This document shows, one piece after another, positions 1-11,421 of a DNA stretch of 64,000 bases. The notes under the pieces were generated by a model. The model saw nothing but the letters and a program-made list of their open reading frames with translations. It ran no database searches and was not told where the DNA came from. Each line of letters opens with the position of its first letter. Position 1 is the first letter of the stretch. The stretch is from NCBI RefSeq assembly GCF_039555335.1, contig NC_092628.1, positions 68,390,292 to 68,454,291 on the forward strand, written 5' to 3'. A program made the translations under genes and the position numbers. This DNA comes from Amphiura filiformis. Its lineage: Eukaryota > Echinodermata > Ophiuroidea > Amphilepidida > Amphiuridae.

Positions 1-467
1 AGTTTGTGAGAATCAAAATTGATTCTCCTAAATTCTTCCCTATTCCAAACAAAATAAGTTAAGTTGATTTTCATGATTCTTGTAAGATGAGTTTGTGATA
101 ATCAAATTTGATTCCACGAAATTGTAACACCGATGATATGCTTGCGTGTGGGCAAACTTAATTTTGATCCATGGACTTCAATTTTGAGAAACTGACCTTT
201 GAAATTGGGTCAAATTGTTTTTGGACCACTCGGTATAAATTTGAAATGTAATGGTACAAGATGTTTAAAAATGTGAAGTTTTAGCATTAAATATGGTTAC
301 AAAATGATTTATTCGACACCTCATTTGTGAATTTTGGTCATTGTTTAAAACTTGAAGTTTTAGCTGACCTTTTCCCTCGATCTGCTTTTTACAAGCATAA
401 AATACTATGTCAAACCAGTCAATTTAATAGCTTTTAATCAATCCTTGTTGTAATCTATAGACGAGTA
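1..467. other. Non-coding stretch
   Basis: No gene or clear element was seen. A short phrase, 'agtttgtgagaatcaaa', near position 1 recurs imperfectly near position 91, and a similar phrase lies near 28690. This suggests an old dispersed repeat with no ends I can define. Confidence 0.4.
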
Positions 468-471
468 TTAA

Positions 472-805
472 AGGAGTGTTTCGTGATCCTAGCATCCTCT
501 TTTTATGACATTTTCAGTAGATATCCACGAAAAAGCTTATTCCCAAAATTTCAGTTGATTCCGATTTTGCGTTTGCGAGTTATGCATGATTATGTGTATT
601 ACACTGCTCCATAGACAATGCGTTAAAATTTCGTTCTGGTGCACCAGAACGAAATTCAAATTTCACGATATCTTTGCAAAACGAATTAATCTGCAAGAAA
701 TATTTTATACATAAACATTATGTAGCCAGAGGTTTCCAGTGATATAAAAATCTCAACTTTTTTTGAGAAAAGTGGGGGATGAGGCTGTGGATCACGAAAT
801 GCCCT
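472..805. mobile_element. TTAA-flanked MITE, 334 bp
   Basis: Inverted ends read AGGAGTGTTTCGTGATCC at the left and AGGGCATTTCGTGATCC on the opposite strand at the right. TTAA lies on both sides (468-471 and 806-809) as the target-site duplication. There is no coding capacity. TTAA targets are used by the piggyBac and Kolobok superfamilies, but the superfamily cannot be settled here. A perfect 30-bp palindrome sits near the middle. Confidence 0.75.
627..656. repeat. Perfect 30-bp palindrome
   Basis: The half-site AATTTCGTTCTGGTG is followed directly by its exact reverse complement, with no spacer. It lies inside the TTAA MITE and can form a cruciform or RNA hairpin. Confidence 0.9.
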
Positions 806-810
806 TTAAA

Positions 811-1559
811 TGTCTCGAAACAATTGGCTCATTTTGAAATTTTGACCTCTGTCAACTTCAACCCTAAAATGAAGGGGGATAATATATTGGCCCAAATACA
901 CCCATGTCTTCATAAAATCCACATTTTTCCATGCCGTGCTTGAGGAAAGTGAACGTTTTCAAATCACTCTCGACTATAAAATAAAAAATCCTTTTAAAAA
1001 GGGATGTGATAGTTTATTCACAATGATTTAAATATCATATTTCTTTTAAAAAATGATCAAAGTAATTTGAAGTCCAAAGATTTAGGGTGGTTGACGGCAG
1101 GCGGTAGTAACGTAAAATTTTTGAAACCCACTGTTCTTGCAACACCTCTTGCATGCCGTGCACATGTTTTAGACCTTATACTTTAGTTATAAGTTATAGC
1201 CTTCATTGACTGGTAAGGATGATCCACGGAACACCATCAGTAGACTATGCATCCCTAAGGATGGATCATCGGCATCATACATCTCCGTGCGGAGACACCT
1301 TAGGGTCCGGCCTAATGGGATATGGCTCAAAGAAAACGATGGAGCCAAAAATCTATGAAAAGGAAAGCGAGAAATAGATTTACAGATAAAGATCAAATGA
1401 GACAGACACTCCTCGAGCCACTCGAGAATAATTTTACTGTTAGGGGTCAACAGAAAGGAAACTCGGGAAAGAAAATTCATTTGGAAATATCCATCAACAG
1501 TTATGTGTTGTGCACGTACAGTAGTTGTCATTGTCAAAGACTGAAGGATCCAGTTTATC
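811..1559. other. Non-coding stretch
   Basis: No supported gene. Two overlapping reading frames on opposite strands (about 1187-1564 and 1322-1768) have no recognisable motif and no convincing splice structure, so both are treated as chance. Confidence 0.4.
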
Positions 1560-1804
1560 CACACATGAGCCTGCGCTGCGACTGCGCTTTCGACATGATG
1601 TGCAGTCGCGCGCTTTTTGAAGCGCGTGCCTCATGGCGTGCCTACAGATTCGTAGAAATAAACGCAAAATCTGTAGCGTTTACGCGTCTGATAGTATCAG
1701 AATCATCATGGCCAACGCCTAGTTCCACCGTGAAATCAGACATTTTGAAGATGTATGAATATCTATGATGTTGAAGTGTTTTTATAATTGAGCCAGTTGA
1801 GATC
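1560..1804 (+). promoter_or_regulatory. GC- and CpG-rich stretch before the orphan exon
   Basis: From about 1565 to 1695 the sequence is much richer in GC and CpG than its surroundings, with many GCGC and CGCG steps and a small hairpin around GCGCGCTTTTTGAAGCGCG. It lies directly before the exon at 1805, so a promoter or 5' untranslated region is plausible. No TATA box or initiator is evident. Confidence 0.3.
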
Positions 1805-2167
1805 ATGATGAATAACGGCGGTTGTCCACCACGAAGGACAGTTTCAGATTTAAGTCAAGCTTCAGGGGACAGTAATCGTTCAACAATTATGCGTCGAGAG
1901 CGGTCAAAATCGGCTGGCGAATCCGGGATATTGCGATCCTTACCAAATAGACCAGCGACGCGGGCTGGAACTACAGATCTTCCGAAAATATGTAGAAGAT
2001 GTAGAACCGCTGTTTATGGAACACCATTGCCTCCGACTTCAAGTAATCCTGATTATCTTCCCAACATGTCCAAAGAAGACTTAAAACTTTTGGCGAAGAA
2101 GGTCTGGGGAAACTGGAGAAGGCGAGTGCAACAAAACGGCAAAATGATACAAAAGCTTCGCAGGGAG
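1805..2167 (+). CDS. Orphan coding exon, Ser/Arg-rich, unknown protein
   Basis: An open exon of 121 codons starts with two adjacent ATGs (1805 and 1808) and ends at a good donor, GAG|GTAATG, in phase 0. The peptide is rich in Ser, Arg and Pro, with a CxxC-like stretch (ICRRCRTAVYGTP, about residues 60-72) and a basic, probably helical end (KVWGNWRRRVQQN, about 97-109). I do not recognise the family. No next exon could be found before the LINE and transposon block. Its phase-0 donor would fit the phase-0 acceptors at 18915, 19580 or 20211 of the CNBD2-like gene, so it may be an alternative first exon of that gene. It could also belong to a separate gene. Confidence 0.45.
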
Positions 2168-2309
2168 GTAATGCTAAGCATGTGCTCAGTGTAGGCTATA
2201 TGCCAAAGTTTTTCTTTTAAAATTATAGCCTTTGCGCACCAAGGTTAACACTTTTACGTGTTTAAAAAAACACTTAATTACAGAATTGAGGGGATTAATT
2301 ATAGGTTTA

Positions 2310-2912
2310 AGAATTTGAGTACCCCCATATCAATTTCCCTTCCAGTGTGCTGGTCATATATTTGTTCCATGCCTGGGTTTGTTGTTTCACATTAACTAAG
2401 TATAATAGTGATGAAATGAGGACGGTAAACAGGAAAGTATCATTAAATTGGACAAAAAATTGACAAATGGGGCAAAAAGTTGGTCCCCACAATAAATTCC
2501 TGGCTAAGCTATTTTTGCTTCTACATCCTATTCTACCCTGACTCGTTGGGAGAAGAACTTCATCAAATCCAGAACTCTGCAATCTGCATGTTCAGCTGCT
2601 TCTTAATTAGTTTGAAATTGTAACCCCAGTGCCTGCGTTCTGAGATATGATGAAAAGCTGATCTGGTAATAGATATCTTCTACTCTATAGCCTGTTCAGA
2701 ATTTTGAAGACCTCGATCAGTTCACCTCTCAGGCGCCTGATATCCAGGTTCATTTCTTCAAGTCTTGCTTGGTAGGGCTTCTCCCTCAGGCTTGGAACCA
2801 ATTGGTAGCTCTTCTCTGGATTTTCTCAATAGCTTTGATGTATTTAACTGATGGCAGGGGTTCAGTATTCTACATGTGGACGAATGAATACCTTACACAA
2901 GATTGCCTTATA
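2310..2912 (-). mobile_element. LINE fragment (CR1-like), 3' part
   Basis: Read on the minus strand, the conceptual peptide shows the usual C-terminal region of CR1/L2-type non-LTR reverse transcriptases: KVFIRPHVEY, then a run of MNLDIRRLRGELIEVFKILN. It contains stops and frameshifts, so it is dead. The 5' continuation is at 12527. The peptide reads across the transposon insertion (FQIL before the gap, AILCKVFIRPHVEY after it), which shows that one LINE was split by the 9.6-kb element. Confidence 0.75.
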
Positions 2913-2936
2913 GGGTTGTTTTACAATCAGGGTACA
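2913..2936 (+). repeat. Left terminal inverted repeat of the 9.6-kb transposon
   Basis: The 24 bases match the reverse complement of 12503-12526 at every position. The match stops after ...GGTACA. Confidence 0.9.
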
Positions 2937-3440
2937 CCATTTGTCTCACTGGGGGTCAAAAAAAAAGTTTTTTGTTTTTCCTTAATTTACCCATTTTTGT
3001 GTTGCGGACAAGTCAAATAAAAGATCTGTGAAATTTTAGAGCGTCAAGTATCCAACTTAAAATTTTATGGCTGAATCAAATTTATGATGTTAAAATATTG
3101 GGCATGGTCATATTTTATAATTCTGCAACAAAAATAAATTATACTACTCTTTTTGGTGGATTTGGATAACATGGTTTGGTACATGGACAATGTGAAATGA
3201 AAATACAACTAAGTTTTTATAAGTTTATAACATTTTTATTCATGTAAAATGAAATTGCAATCTCTCTGTAGCTAAAAGTGGTGACATGAGTACATGAAGT
3301 TGTGTGTGCTGAATGACACAGATCAGTTATACAAATTCTTTTCTTATTTCCACATAAACATAGGTATAGTGCTTTTACATGTCAATTTTCACAACACTAA
3401 GTCCACAGATAGCCTAGATATATGATGTCAAAATAATGAG

Positions 3441-4182
3441 TCGGAGAGGACAACTTATTGTCGGAAAGGACATATTTTTGACATATAGGTAGTAAGATAC
3501 AAAAAGCTTCTGTGATTGATTTTACACAGTGATTGTTGAAACCAATAATATCTGAAGTTATTTAAAACATATACCTTTATCATTATCATTTTTTTAAGAT
3601 CTTCAAAAGCAAAACAGTTACCAGTGATAATATTTATATGTCCAATACTGCGACAGTAAACTCAAAAGATGCTTTAGGAGACTGTGTACATGTTTTCACA
3701 TGATAGCAATGACATATCATGGGCATAGTTATGAGCATTAAGTGCTTTTAGAATACAACTTTTCAAAAAAAATGCTGTTTTACCTTTTACTGCCCACCAT
3801 ACCAAGAATTCGGAGAAGACATTTTTTTTGACGTATTGATAGAAGGTACAAAATGTACATTAAAGTTTCTGTGATTGATTTTTTTCACATTGATTGATGA
3901 AACCAATAATACCTGAAGTTATTTAAAACATATTGCTTTATCATTATCATTTTTACAAGATCTTTAAAAGCAAATCAGTTACCAGTGATAATATAGTTAT
4001 GCACAATACTGGAACAGTATAACTCATAAGTTGCTTTAGAAGACAGTGTCCATGTTTTCACATGATAGCTATGACATATCATGGGCTTGGTTATGAGCTT
4101 AATTGCTTTTAGAATACAATCTTCAAATATAATGTTGTTTTTACCTTTTAATGTCCAATATAACAAGAATTCGGAGAAGACT
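3441..4182 (+). repeat. Left array of TCGGAGAGGACA motifs (~355-bp step)
   Basis: Copies lie at 3441 (TCGGAGAGGACA), 3461 (TCGGAAAGGACA), 3810 (TCGGAGAAGACA) and 4171 (TCGGAGAAGACT), mostly followed by a T run and TGACR. The sequence between copies is also repeated. About 360 bp from 3461 is matched by the block from 3810, sharing phrases such as TTCTGTGATTGATTTT and TTACCAGTGATAATAT. This is a degenerate tandem repeat with a unit of about 350-360 bp inside the transposon's subterminal region. Confidence 0.8.
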
Positions 4183-4915
4183 TTTTTTTTTGACATGAAA
4201 AATTAATGGTTTCATGCTCTTTTTTATAATGAATAACATCAAGGGTTTAGGGCCAGAAGGTCCTACATGTATCTGCAATAGTTGCCCCATAGACATTTGG
4301 ATAATTTCTGCATTAGACTGTTATATTGTACATACACAATCTAAAAATATGACACAGGCAGCTATTGCAGATAGGATCTTCTTGCCCTCAACCCTCGATA
4401 TCATGCTATTACTTTCACTTTTTTTTGTTTCAATTCAACACTAAAACTTCGGAAACTTGGAACAAATACATGTAATATTGTGTGAAACAAACATTGTAAT
4501 CACACATCTTTAACATGGTCAATTCAAACACATATAAACAAAGGACCTGCCTAAACCATTTCAGTGGTGCTTCCATAGCAACAGTTTTTACAATATTAAA
4601 CACAATATTCTTGCAAATGCTTTCAGAGAAGTATGGTACTTTCTTTGTCACTTAAGCCCTTGCACAGCAGAAGAGGGTCCAGCAGTGCTTGAACTTACCA
4701 TGATCCCATTCTTTGTACCTTTTTGTACAGTATTACATTAAACAAGTTGCTTGTGACTGGAAGTGCCATCTTCTGTGGTAGCAACTGTAATACACAACAC
4801 AAACGTATTAAGAGCACACAAGAGTATTACTCTTTTTAAAAAAGAACACGTTTCTACAAATACTAAGCCTACTTTAACTATCCACTGTCCACTATCCAAA
4901 TATGAGCTTAAAGTT

Positions 4916-7900
4916 TCACTTAAAAACCACCGCTTCACCATGCAGGTGCCTCTGAACTTTCAACATGTCTTGGGAGTTGAATTTGTAGACCACTTGTCGT
5001 TGGCTAATTTCAAAGTCTGGGGGTTCTAACTTGCAGATCAAGTCCTCCACTGGATGCGTGAACCTACGATCTGAATGGTCCACTTTGTCATCTGGCCAAG
5101 AGTAACACCTTTCCTTTTGGGTTTTCTGCATGAACTTTAAAACAACCTGGTCAGCAGCATTACCTTTGTCCATAACCTATAAGTAAAAGAAGAAAGCAGA
5201 GAAAACACAAACGCTGTTGTCAATATCAGTAATTTTCATATTTTGTTTTAGGCTATGCAATAGTATTTGCCCATTTAAAATGCATGCATGCAGAAATGTG
5301 CTACACAAATTAAAAAAATTGCTTTATCTGTGTTACAAAATGATAATTCTCCATCCAAACAGATGGTAACTTGATTTGGTTCACAAAAAGGAACAAACTA
5401 ATTTTACCATTGCCATGTACACCACAAGGTGCGACCTTTTTGGGAATTTAACAGCAACAAATTCTCCAACTTTGATGTCCATGCAGTCTTCATCATCTGA
5501 CACTTGGTTGTCTTTACTAGGTCCTGGCTGGTTGGGTTCATCATTACTCATGTCAACAGGTTGTGCATCTGCAAAAGAAAATTTCCACAACATGATTAAC
5601 TTTATAAATGGTGATTTTCAAATGTGTACCCTGATTGTGAAATAGCCCAAATGTTTCTGTGTAAATGATTAGGTCAACTACTCCCGGATATTATTTGCCC
5701 CCGTAATTCACAACAACCTAATCTGCCTTTGTCCATGGTAGTACCACTTCAACTTTGCTACCTAAGATTGAAAAAATATGATAAACATGTGGGAAGTTAA
5801 ATTGGCACATATTGCAAAATGTGTATGTATTTAAGGGCAGGTTATTTAAGAAGTTTGAGAGGGACATGCTCATTTAATGTAAAATTTAGACCTGTAGAAA
5901 TTGAAATGAAACGTGTTCTAAGTAGATCAACAAAAAATAGGAGAATCACCCACCATACATGTTCAATAGACTGAAATGTACAATGTGCCTTACCAATATC
6001 CTGGGATGTCTGCTCAGCTTGCATCACATCAGTATCAATATCATCATCTACTGCATCATCTGTGGCATGATCTTCATCTGGAGTGGTTGACAATTGTCTC
6101 TGGACTACATGTGATTCATGGTTAAGTAAAAGTGTAACAGTTCACAATAAACATGATATAAATTACATTGTATTTTATGTGTGATTCTGGTGTAAAAGAA
6201 GAATGTATCAGGAACATATTAAAAGGTGTTCTTTACAGGCATTATTTACAGGCATCAAACAATAAAAAATATCACAATAGAAAAGGATACCCTTTGGAGT
6301 TAGTTGTACATTTTTCCAAACTCCCACAGTATTAGCATTGATGCATTCATCTCCTACACCATGAAGACAGTGGTCACAGACACAACTGAGCTCACGTGTC
6401 TGAATCTTGTATGGAGGTCCAGAAGCTTTAACACAATGAATGGTCATTGTGCCAACAACTGGTTTGACTTGTCTCTCTGGACGGTTGTGGTTGATGTCTT
6501 CAGACTTGACAAACATGAATGTTCTCTTGGCATCTGCGTATTCCCTTTGACGTGATGGGTACACTCCCTGGCCAACATCAGTAAGCTTCTCCTGACAGAA
6601 TTGGTAAAATTCCTCAGCTGACCGTATCTGAGCCTCCCGACGGGTTACAGCAATGGTGGCTGCTCTTTTGATGACTGCTCCCTGTCCATCTGCTGGGGAT
6701 TTCCCATGTGAACTTTCAAAGTAGTGTCGTTGCACCTGAAGACCTAGGTCTTCCTGACTGAAGGATATGTCAGCAAAGCTGGTGCAACACCTATACTGGG
6801 ATGCAGCACAGTCACTGAACTGAAACATATGAGTGATCCCTGGATAGCATTTCTTCAAATGCTCACTGCATAGACTCATAAATTTAGCAACAGCAGCTGC
6901 ATCATGTTGCAGATCAGAAGAGATCATGATAATTGCCTCCGTGTGTGTAGGTGCAGAAACTTTCTCTGACAAATTAATGTAAGTATAACATGGGTGGATT
7001 GTCACTTGAGGTGGTGCCCAATGATAGGATTGAACTTCATCCTGGAGAAAACATGTGTAGTTCATAGCAAAGTCAATCACTATTACTGCTGAACGAGGGG
7101 GCATGTTGGTCTTCACTTCATCGAACTGGTTCTTCTGCCAATCTGCTCGGAACTTGTGACCAGGGTATGTCTTCATATCTGCCATCAAGAGATCAATCAC
7201 CATATCCACTGGCTTAGTGGAAGTAACTCGCTTCAGGCGTTTCACTGTTCTATTCTCCCTGCTTCCTGCTGCGCCCTTTGATCTAACATTAACAGTTATC
7301 TCCTGAGTTGTGGTCTTCCACTCATCAAATGTTACACCATGGATCTCCTGTTGTGCTTGTACCAAAGGCAAATAGTGCTGCTTGACAGCATCCACACCAC
7401 AGTGGGTGCACTCTCTCTTCAAGCACTTCATGCTGAGTTGACCATTCACAGGAGGGCAAACAGTTCCAGCAGCCAAGTCATCCATGTTCTTGATGGGGAC
7501 ATCATCTGTTTGTTTCATCTTTTTTACTTCTTTGTTGAGTGCAAGTACTTTCAGCTTCACATTTTCGCATTTGATACAGCAACATACCATGCGTTCCATT
7601 GCCTTCATGAGCATGACATTCTTGGGTTTCAGTGAAATAAATTTGCAGTAGCCGATAGATATATTTGGATGGTTTGAGCGGAATCTGCGAAAAGCTTCCG
7701 TATATGAACACTCCAAGAGGAACGGTGGTTGCCCCCTTTTAACTCGTTTTTTTAGTGGCACTTCTCTGGAGACTCTGGTGCTCTTCCAGTAGTTTTGGAC
7801 AATGTCCTTTGTGGATTCAGGTATGACATCTTTTCTTGTTTTACGGCTAATTTGCTTCTTTCTGTAAACCTTCCCTCCTATGCCCAGGAGTTGTGCTACT

Positions 7901-8683
7901 CTCTTTCTCACTTTTGGATATTTGACTGTTGCGTTACACGCTGCAGTGGCCAAGATCTTGTACTGCTTCCGCTTTTCTTCAGTCATCTTCTGTGTTCGCA
8001 TTTCCTTCACTTTTTCTTTCATAGACTGAGTCAGTGAATCATCCAGGTTTCTTTTCACCCCTCGTTTCTCGAGTTCTTCTGCCTTCTTGGGAGTAGCATT
8101 GGTAATGACTTTGTCGATAACTTTAGAAAAGGTTTCTGGTGATTGTGGGACTTGGTCTTGGATGTTCTTGGCATGCCTGAATATTGTTGCCCGGCTTTTT
8201 CCTTTTTTCCTTGCAGTACTCTCATTTGCATCACGTTCAGGAGACATTTTCTTTCTAGCCAAATCTTTCATTTTGTCTGAGGTTTTCTTTTGTTTTGACC
8301 TTCTCTCCCTGCTTTGTTGCTGCTTTTGCCTGTTGTATTGTTTTTTTTCATCTGCAGTCATAAGTTTTATTTTTTTTTTTGGGTGGGCCAACATTTTGTT
8401 CTTCATTTGCTTGATTGACTTGGTCTGACTTCTTGGACTTTCTTTGAGATTTCTTGGCTGCTTTCCAGTACTCACGTTTCTCATCTGCCTCATCGTCACT
8501 CAAATCATATATGCTCTTATAGGCAGCCTTTTTTCTTTCACGGTCTTTAGCCAATCTTTCTTTGTAACGGTCAGGATTGTTATTCCTTAGTTTCTCACGA
8601 TACAAAGTAGATTTACTTTTGACTTTTGTACCGTTCCGACTTCTAATGTTCCAGGGAAAGCTTACTATAAGATGTTGTGCCAT
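4916..8683 (-). CDS. Transposase-like protein, four exons, DDD-like triad
   Basis: The minus-strand exons are 8683-6291, 6104-5994, 5568-5408 and 5176-4916. All introns are GT-AG and the phases (1, 1, 0) close to the stop at 4916. The N-terminus is very basic and repetitive (Lys/Arg/Gln-rich), like a DNA-binding tail. Cys pairs follow (CCCIKC; CLKREC then CG). Next comes an RNase H-like core with D in VIVIDFAMNY (residue 476 of the long frame), D in FSDCAASQYRC (563) and D in SSHGKSPADGQG (604), with HG just before the last. Another Cys cluster (SCVCDHC) follows. The last exons add an acidic linker and a possible small beta-barrel (VGEFVAVKFPK). An 11-A run in exon 1 (+ strand 8370-8380) shifts the frame by one. 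With ten A the whole chain would be in frame, giving about 974 residues. The element's ends argue for a transposase rather than a domesticated host gene. Confidence 0.75.
5624..5648 (-). repeat. Extra internal copy of the transposon end
   Basis: On the minus strand this reads GGGCTATTTCACAATCAGGG then TACAC. Its first half matches the ends of the 46782-48444 element and its second half matches the ends of the 9.6-kb element, so it looks like the family consensus. It lies in transposase intron 2 in the orientation of a right end. No partner left end was found inside the element. Confidence 0.7.
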
Positions 8684-8830
8684 TTTAGTTAGTGTTGTGC
8701 CATTTTAGTCAGTGCGGTGTATGACTTTAGCAGACTAGCAAAAGCAGGTGGAAAAGCAAGGGTCTGAAATGATGGAAATGAAATGGATATATTATTAATG
8801 AACCATCAAGTGTACATGGATCTGTGGTTA

Positions 8831-9086
8831 GGGAGTGATCGTTATTTACGACAGGGGGGTAATGGGCATTTTGAGGGAAGAATCCGAATTTTTTTTGGGT
8901 CTTGAGGGGGGAACGTGAAATTTTTCGTTGAACCAGGAGGGGGAATGTTAAGTTTTAAATGGAGAAATTCGGGAAAACAAGGGGGAATCCAAAATTTTGA
9001 GCGGACGCGAGGGGGAACGCGAAATTTTTGTCGATATTTTTCCAAAACGCCCATTACCCCCCCTGCCGTAAATAACGACCGGTCCC
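8831..9086. mobile_element. Harbinger-like MITE, 256 bp
   Basis: The inverted ends are about 45 bp (left GGGAGTGATCGTTATTTACG; right, opposite strand, GGGACCGGTCGTTATTTACG). TTA lies on both sides (8828-8830 and 9087-9089). A 3-bp TTA duplication is typical of PIF/Harbinger. The inside is G-run rich and non-coding. It sits about 150 bp upstream of the transposase start, inside the larger transposon. Confidence 0.75.
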
Positions 9087-9774
9087 TTACAAATGGACAT
9101 TTCTTGCTCATCTTGCTCTATTGTGAGCATGAAAGTAACATTTCTACCATAGACTCTTGCACACTTTGTGTTGCAATAATCAGCAGAACTAGCACCAAGA
9201 AACATGCATGTTAAGGGTGGATTTGACTTTGAGTATGGATAGTAGATGATGAAAGGATCTTGCTGGTTGCATGCGTAACATATTCATTCCATTAAACACC
9301 CAGGCCGCTTAAAACACTGAAGTCATTTTGGGTGGGTGCTTATCTTTTATATTGTTTACATAATTGCATATGTTTAAAATGACCCAGAATATGGATTTTA
9401 TACAATAGATGCATGGTTCTGTTTGACAAATGTGTAGTTGCATTGGTGGGTGCTTATAGGGGCATGGGCGGTTAATGGAACAAATACAGTAGATGAGCAA
9501 AAGTGGCATGCACAAGCGGTGATAGGTGTTTCAGTGCAGTATAAGATAGTGCATTCTCTATCTATTGTGATCTGTAAAATACAATCAAATGGAATGGTAA
9601 ATGATAATATGTTCCTTCTTTTCTCGATAGCGTTTCTGCTTCTCTGATGGAGTCAGTGCCATTTTTCTGTAATTAAAAATAGGACGTATAATTATTTAAC
9701 TTAAAGCATAAAATATTTGTACAGGATTATTAATAAAAAAATATTTATAATCATTATACTAATGGAGATATTAA
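9087..9774. other. Non-coding interior of the 9.6-kb transposon
   Basis: No gene or repeat with clear ends was seen. GGTGGGTGCTTAT occurs twice (near 9331 and 9443), perhaps a small duplication. Confidence 0.35.
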
Positions 9775-10170
9775 AATAGTAATAATAATATTATTATTAT
9801 TATAATAATTAACAAAATCATAATTATAATGAATAAACCTAGATATTAATAAAAAAATAATTAGGATATCAATATAAAATTAATAATAATCATAAATAAT
9901 AAATGGGGATATTGATAAAATATCAATATTAATCATAATAAAAATAATAATAATAATATTATTTAAAATAATAATAATAATAATATTAAACAATATAATA
10001 ATAGTATAAATAATAATAAATACTAGTAAAAATAATGAAAACAGATAAATAATAATAACAATGTATTTTAAAATAATAATAAAATAATAATGATTGTAAA
10101 TAATAGTAATAAATAGTACTACTAATAATGATGAAAATAGATAATAATAATAAATAATGACAATTTTCAT
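9775..10170. repeat. AT-rich (TAA)n-like low-complexity tract
   Basis: About 400 bp of imperfect TAA, AATAAT and ATAAAT units. An antisense reading frame across it (mostly Ile) is an artefact of the repeat. Confidence 0.9.
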
Positions 10171-10626
10171 ACCATGAAAACTTAAACCATGTGGTGTATT
10201 ATATAACATGTAGGCCTACTCTTTAAAATATACCATACATGACATGACATTTTTAAAAACAATTTACTAAACATTCATTGCTATTTACACTAAAGAATAA
10301 TTGCATAATTATGCTTTATCATTATAAAAGTATAAAACAGTAAATTTACCTTTTTTTTCTTGGATTGTAAGAGCTGGAATTCCCCACTGCACTTCCCTGC
10401 TCAAATGCAGCACATCACTTTCCACATGTGTCAAAGCATGTGGTCAAAGCTAATGTCAAGTTCTTGGGGTCAAGTGTACTATGCAGGTGTGCTTTGGGGG
10501 TTCCACATGCCTGTCACATGCCTTGAGGTATTACATATTCATGCAGAAGAGAGCCCTCAGTGGTAATCACCCTTACAGGGGGTAGTGAACTAGTTAAACT
10601 GGTGCTACAGTTTATAATGGGCATTA

Positions 10627-10900
10627 GGCCTAAAAAAAATTCTTTGATTGGCGTAACATAAAAAAAAAATTAGGGTAGGTAGGTCGGGATTCTTTTTTTT
10701 TTTTTTTTACTTTTTCAGCTATAAATTTCGTTTGATAAAGGCTTTAAAACTTTTTTTCTTCTTTTTTTTTTAATGTATTTATTTTTATTTATTTTTTTAA
10801 GTTTTATTATTTTTTTGTGCAAAAAAAAATAAAAAAGTTAGGGTCAGGCCTAATTTTAGGGTAGGTTGGGTTACGCCAATCAAACAATTTTTTTTAAGCC
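10627..10900. mobile_element. Harbinger-like MITE, 274 bp
   Basis: The ends read GGCCTAAAAAAAATTCTTTG at the left and GGCTTAAAAAAAATTGTTTG on the opposite strand at the right. Both are followed by ATTGGCGTAAC or a close variant. TTA flanks lie at 10624-10626 and 10901-10903. The interior is A/T homopolymer with no coding capacity. It is inserted in the 9.6-kb transposon. Confidence 0.75.
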
Positions 10901-11421
10901 TTATGGTGGATAGTGTTTTTTTTTTAAATTTCAATTCCTTATTTTTACTCAAGGCACTACTACAGAAGATAAATATTTTTAGTGGCATCAATTAAATTGC
11001 AAACATTTTGTAAATAAATAAAACAAATGCAACTTTCAGTAACTCGTGCTACACCATGCAATGAAAACACAATTGAAAAGAAAAAATGAACTGGGGTTAA
11101 TTAAAATGTGATTGATATTTCTTGAAGACCATATTTCATAGATATAAAATGTGTCAAATTTAAAAGAAAAGTGCCCAATTATTAATTAAATAGGCTCATT
11201 TGGAAAATATCGAAGATGAACAGGATCTTTCCACTTAAAAAATACACTCTATAAAGAAACAAATTTTTTATAAACAAAATGTTAGGCAAATGTCAAAAAA
11301 AGTTTTAAACTTGAACCTTACATGTGTTTGGAATAATAAGAAATATATAGAGGTAATTTTTATTTTTTTGAGTCATGTTCACTTTGGCTTGGGATTGCCC
11401 ATGTGAATGTGTCAAAATTAG
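10901..11421. other. Non-coding interior of the 9.6-kb transposon
   Basis: AT-rich; nothing recognisable was seen. Confidence 0.35.

Noticed and set aside
1187-1768. Two overlapping reading frames on opposite strands
   Set aside because: No family motif, no supporting splice sites, and each is partly the shadow of the other.
6304-8428. Several + strand frames across the transposase gene
   Set aside because: Shadows of the long minus-strand frame.
9880-10209. 109-codon minus-strand frame
   Set aside because: Almost all Ile and hydrophobic residues from an AT microsatellite.
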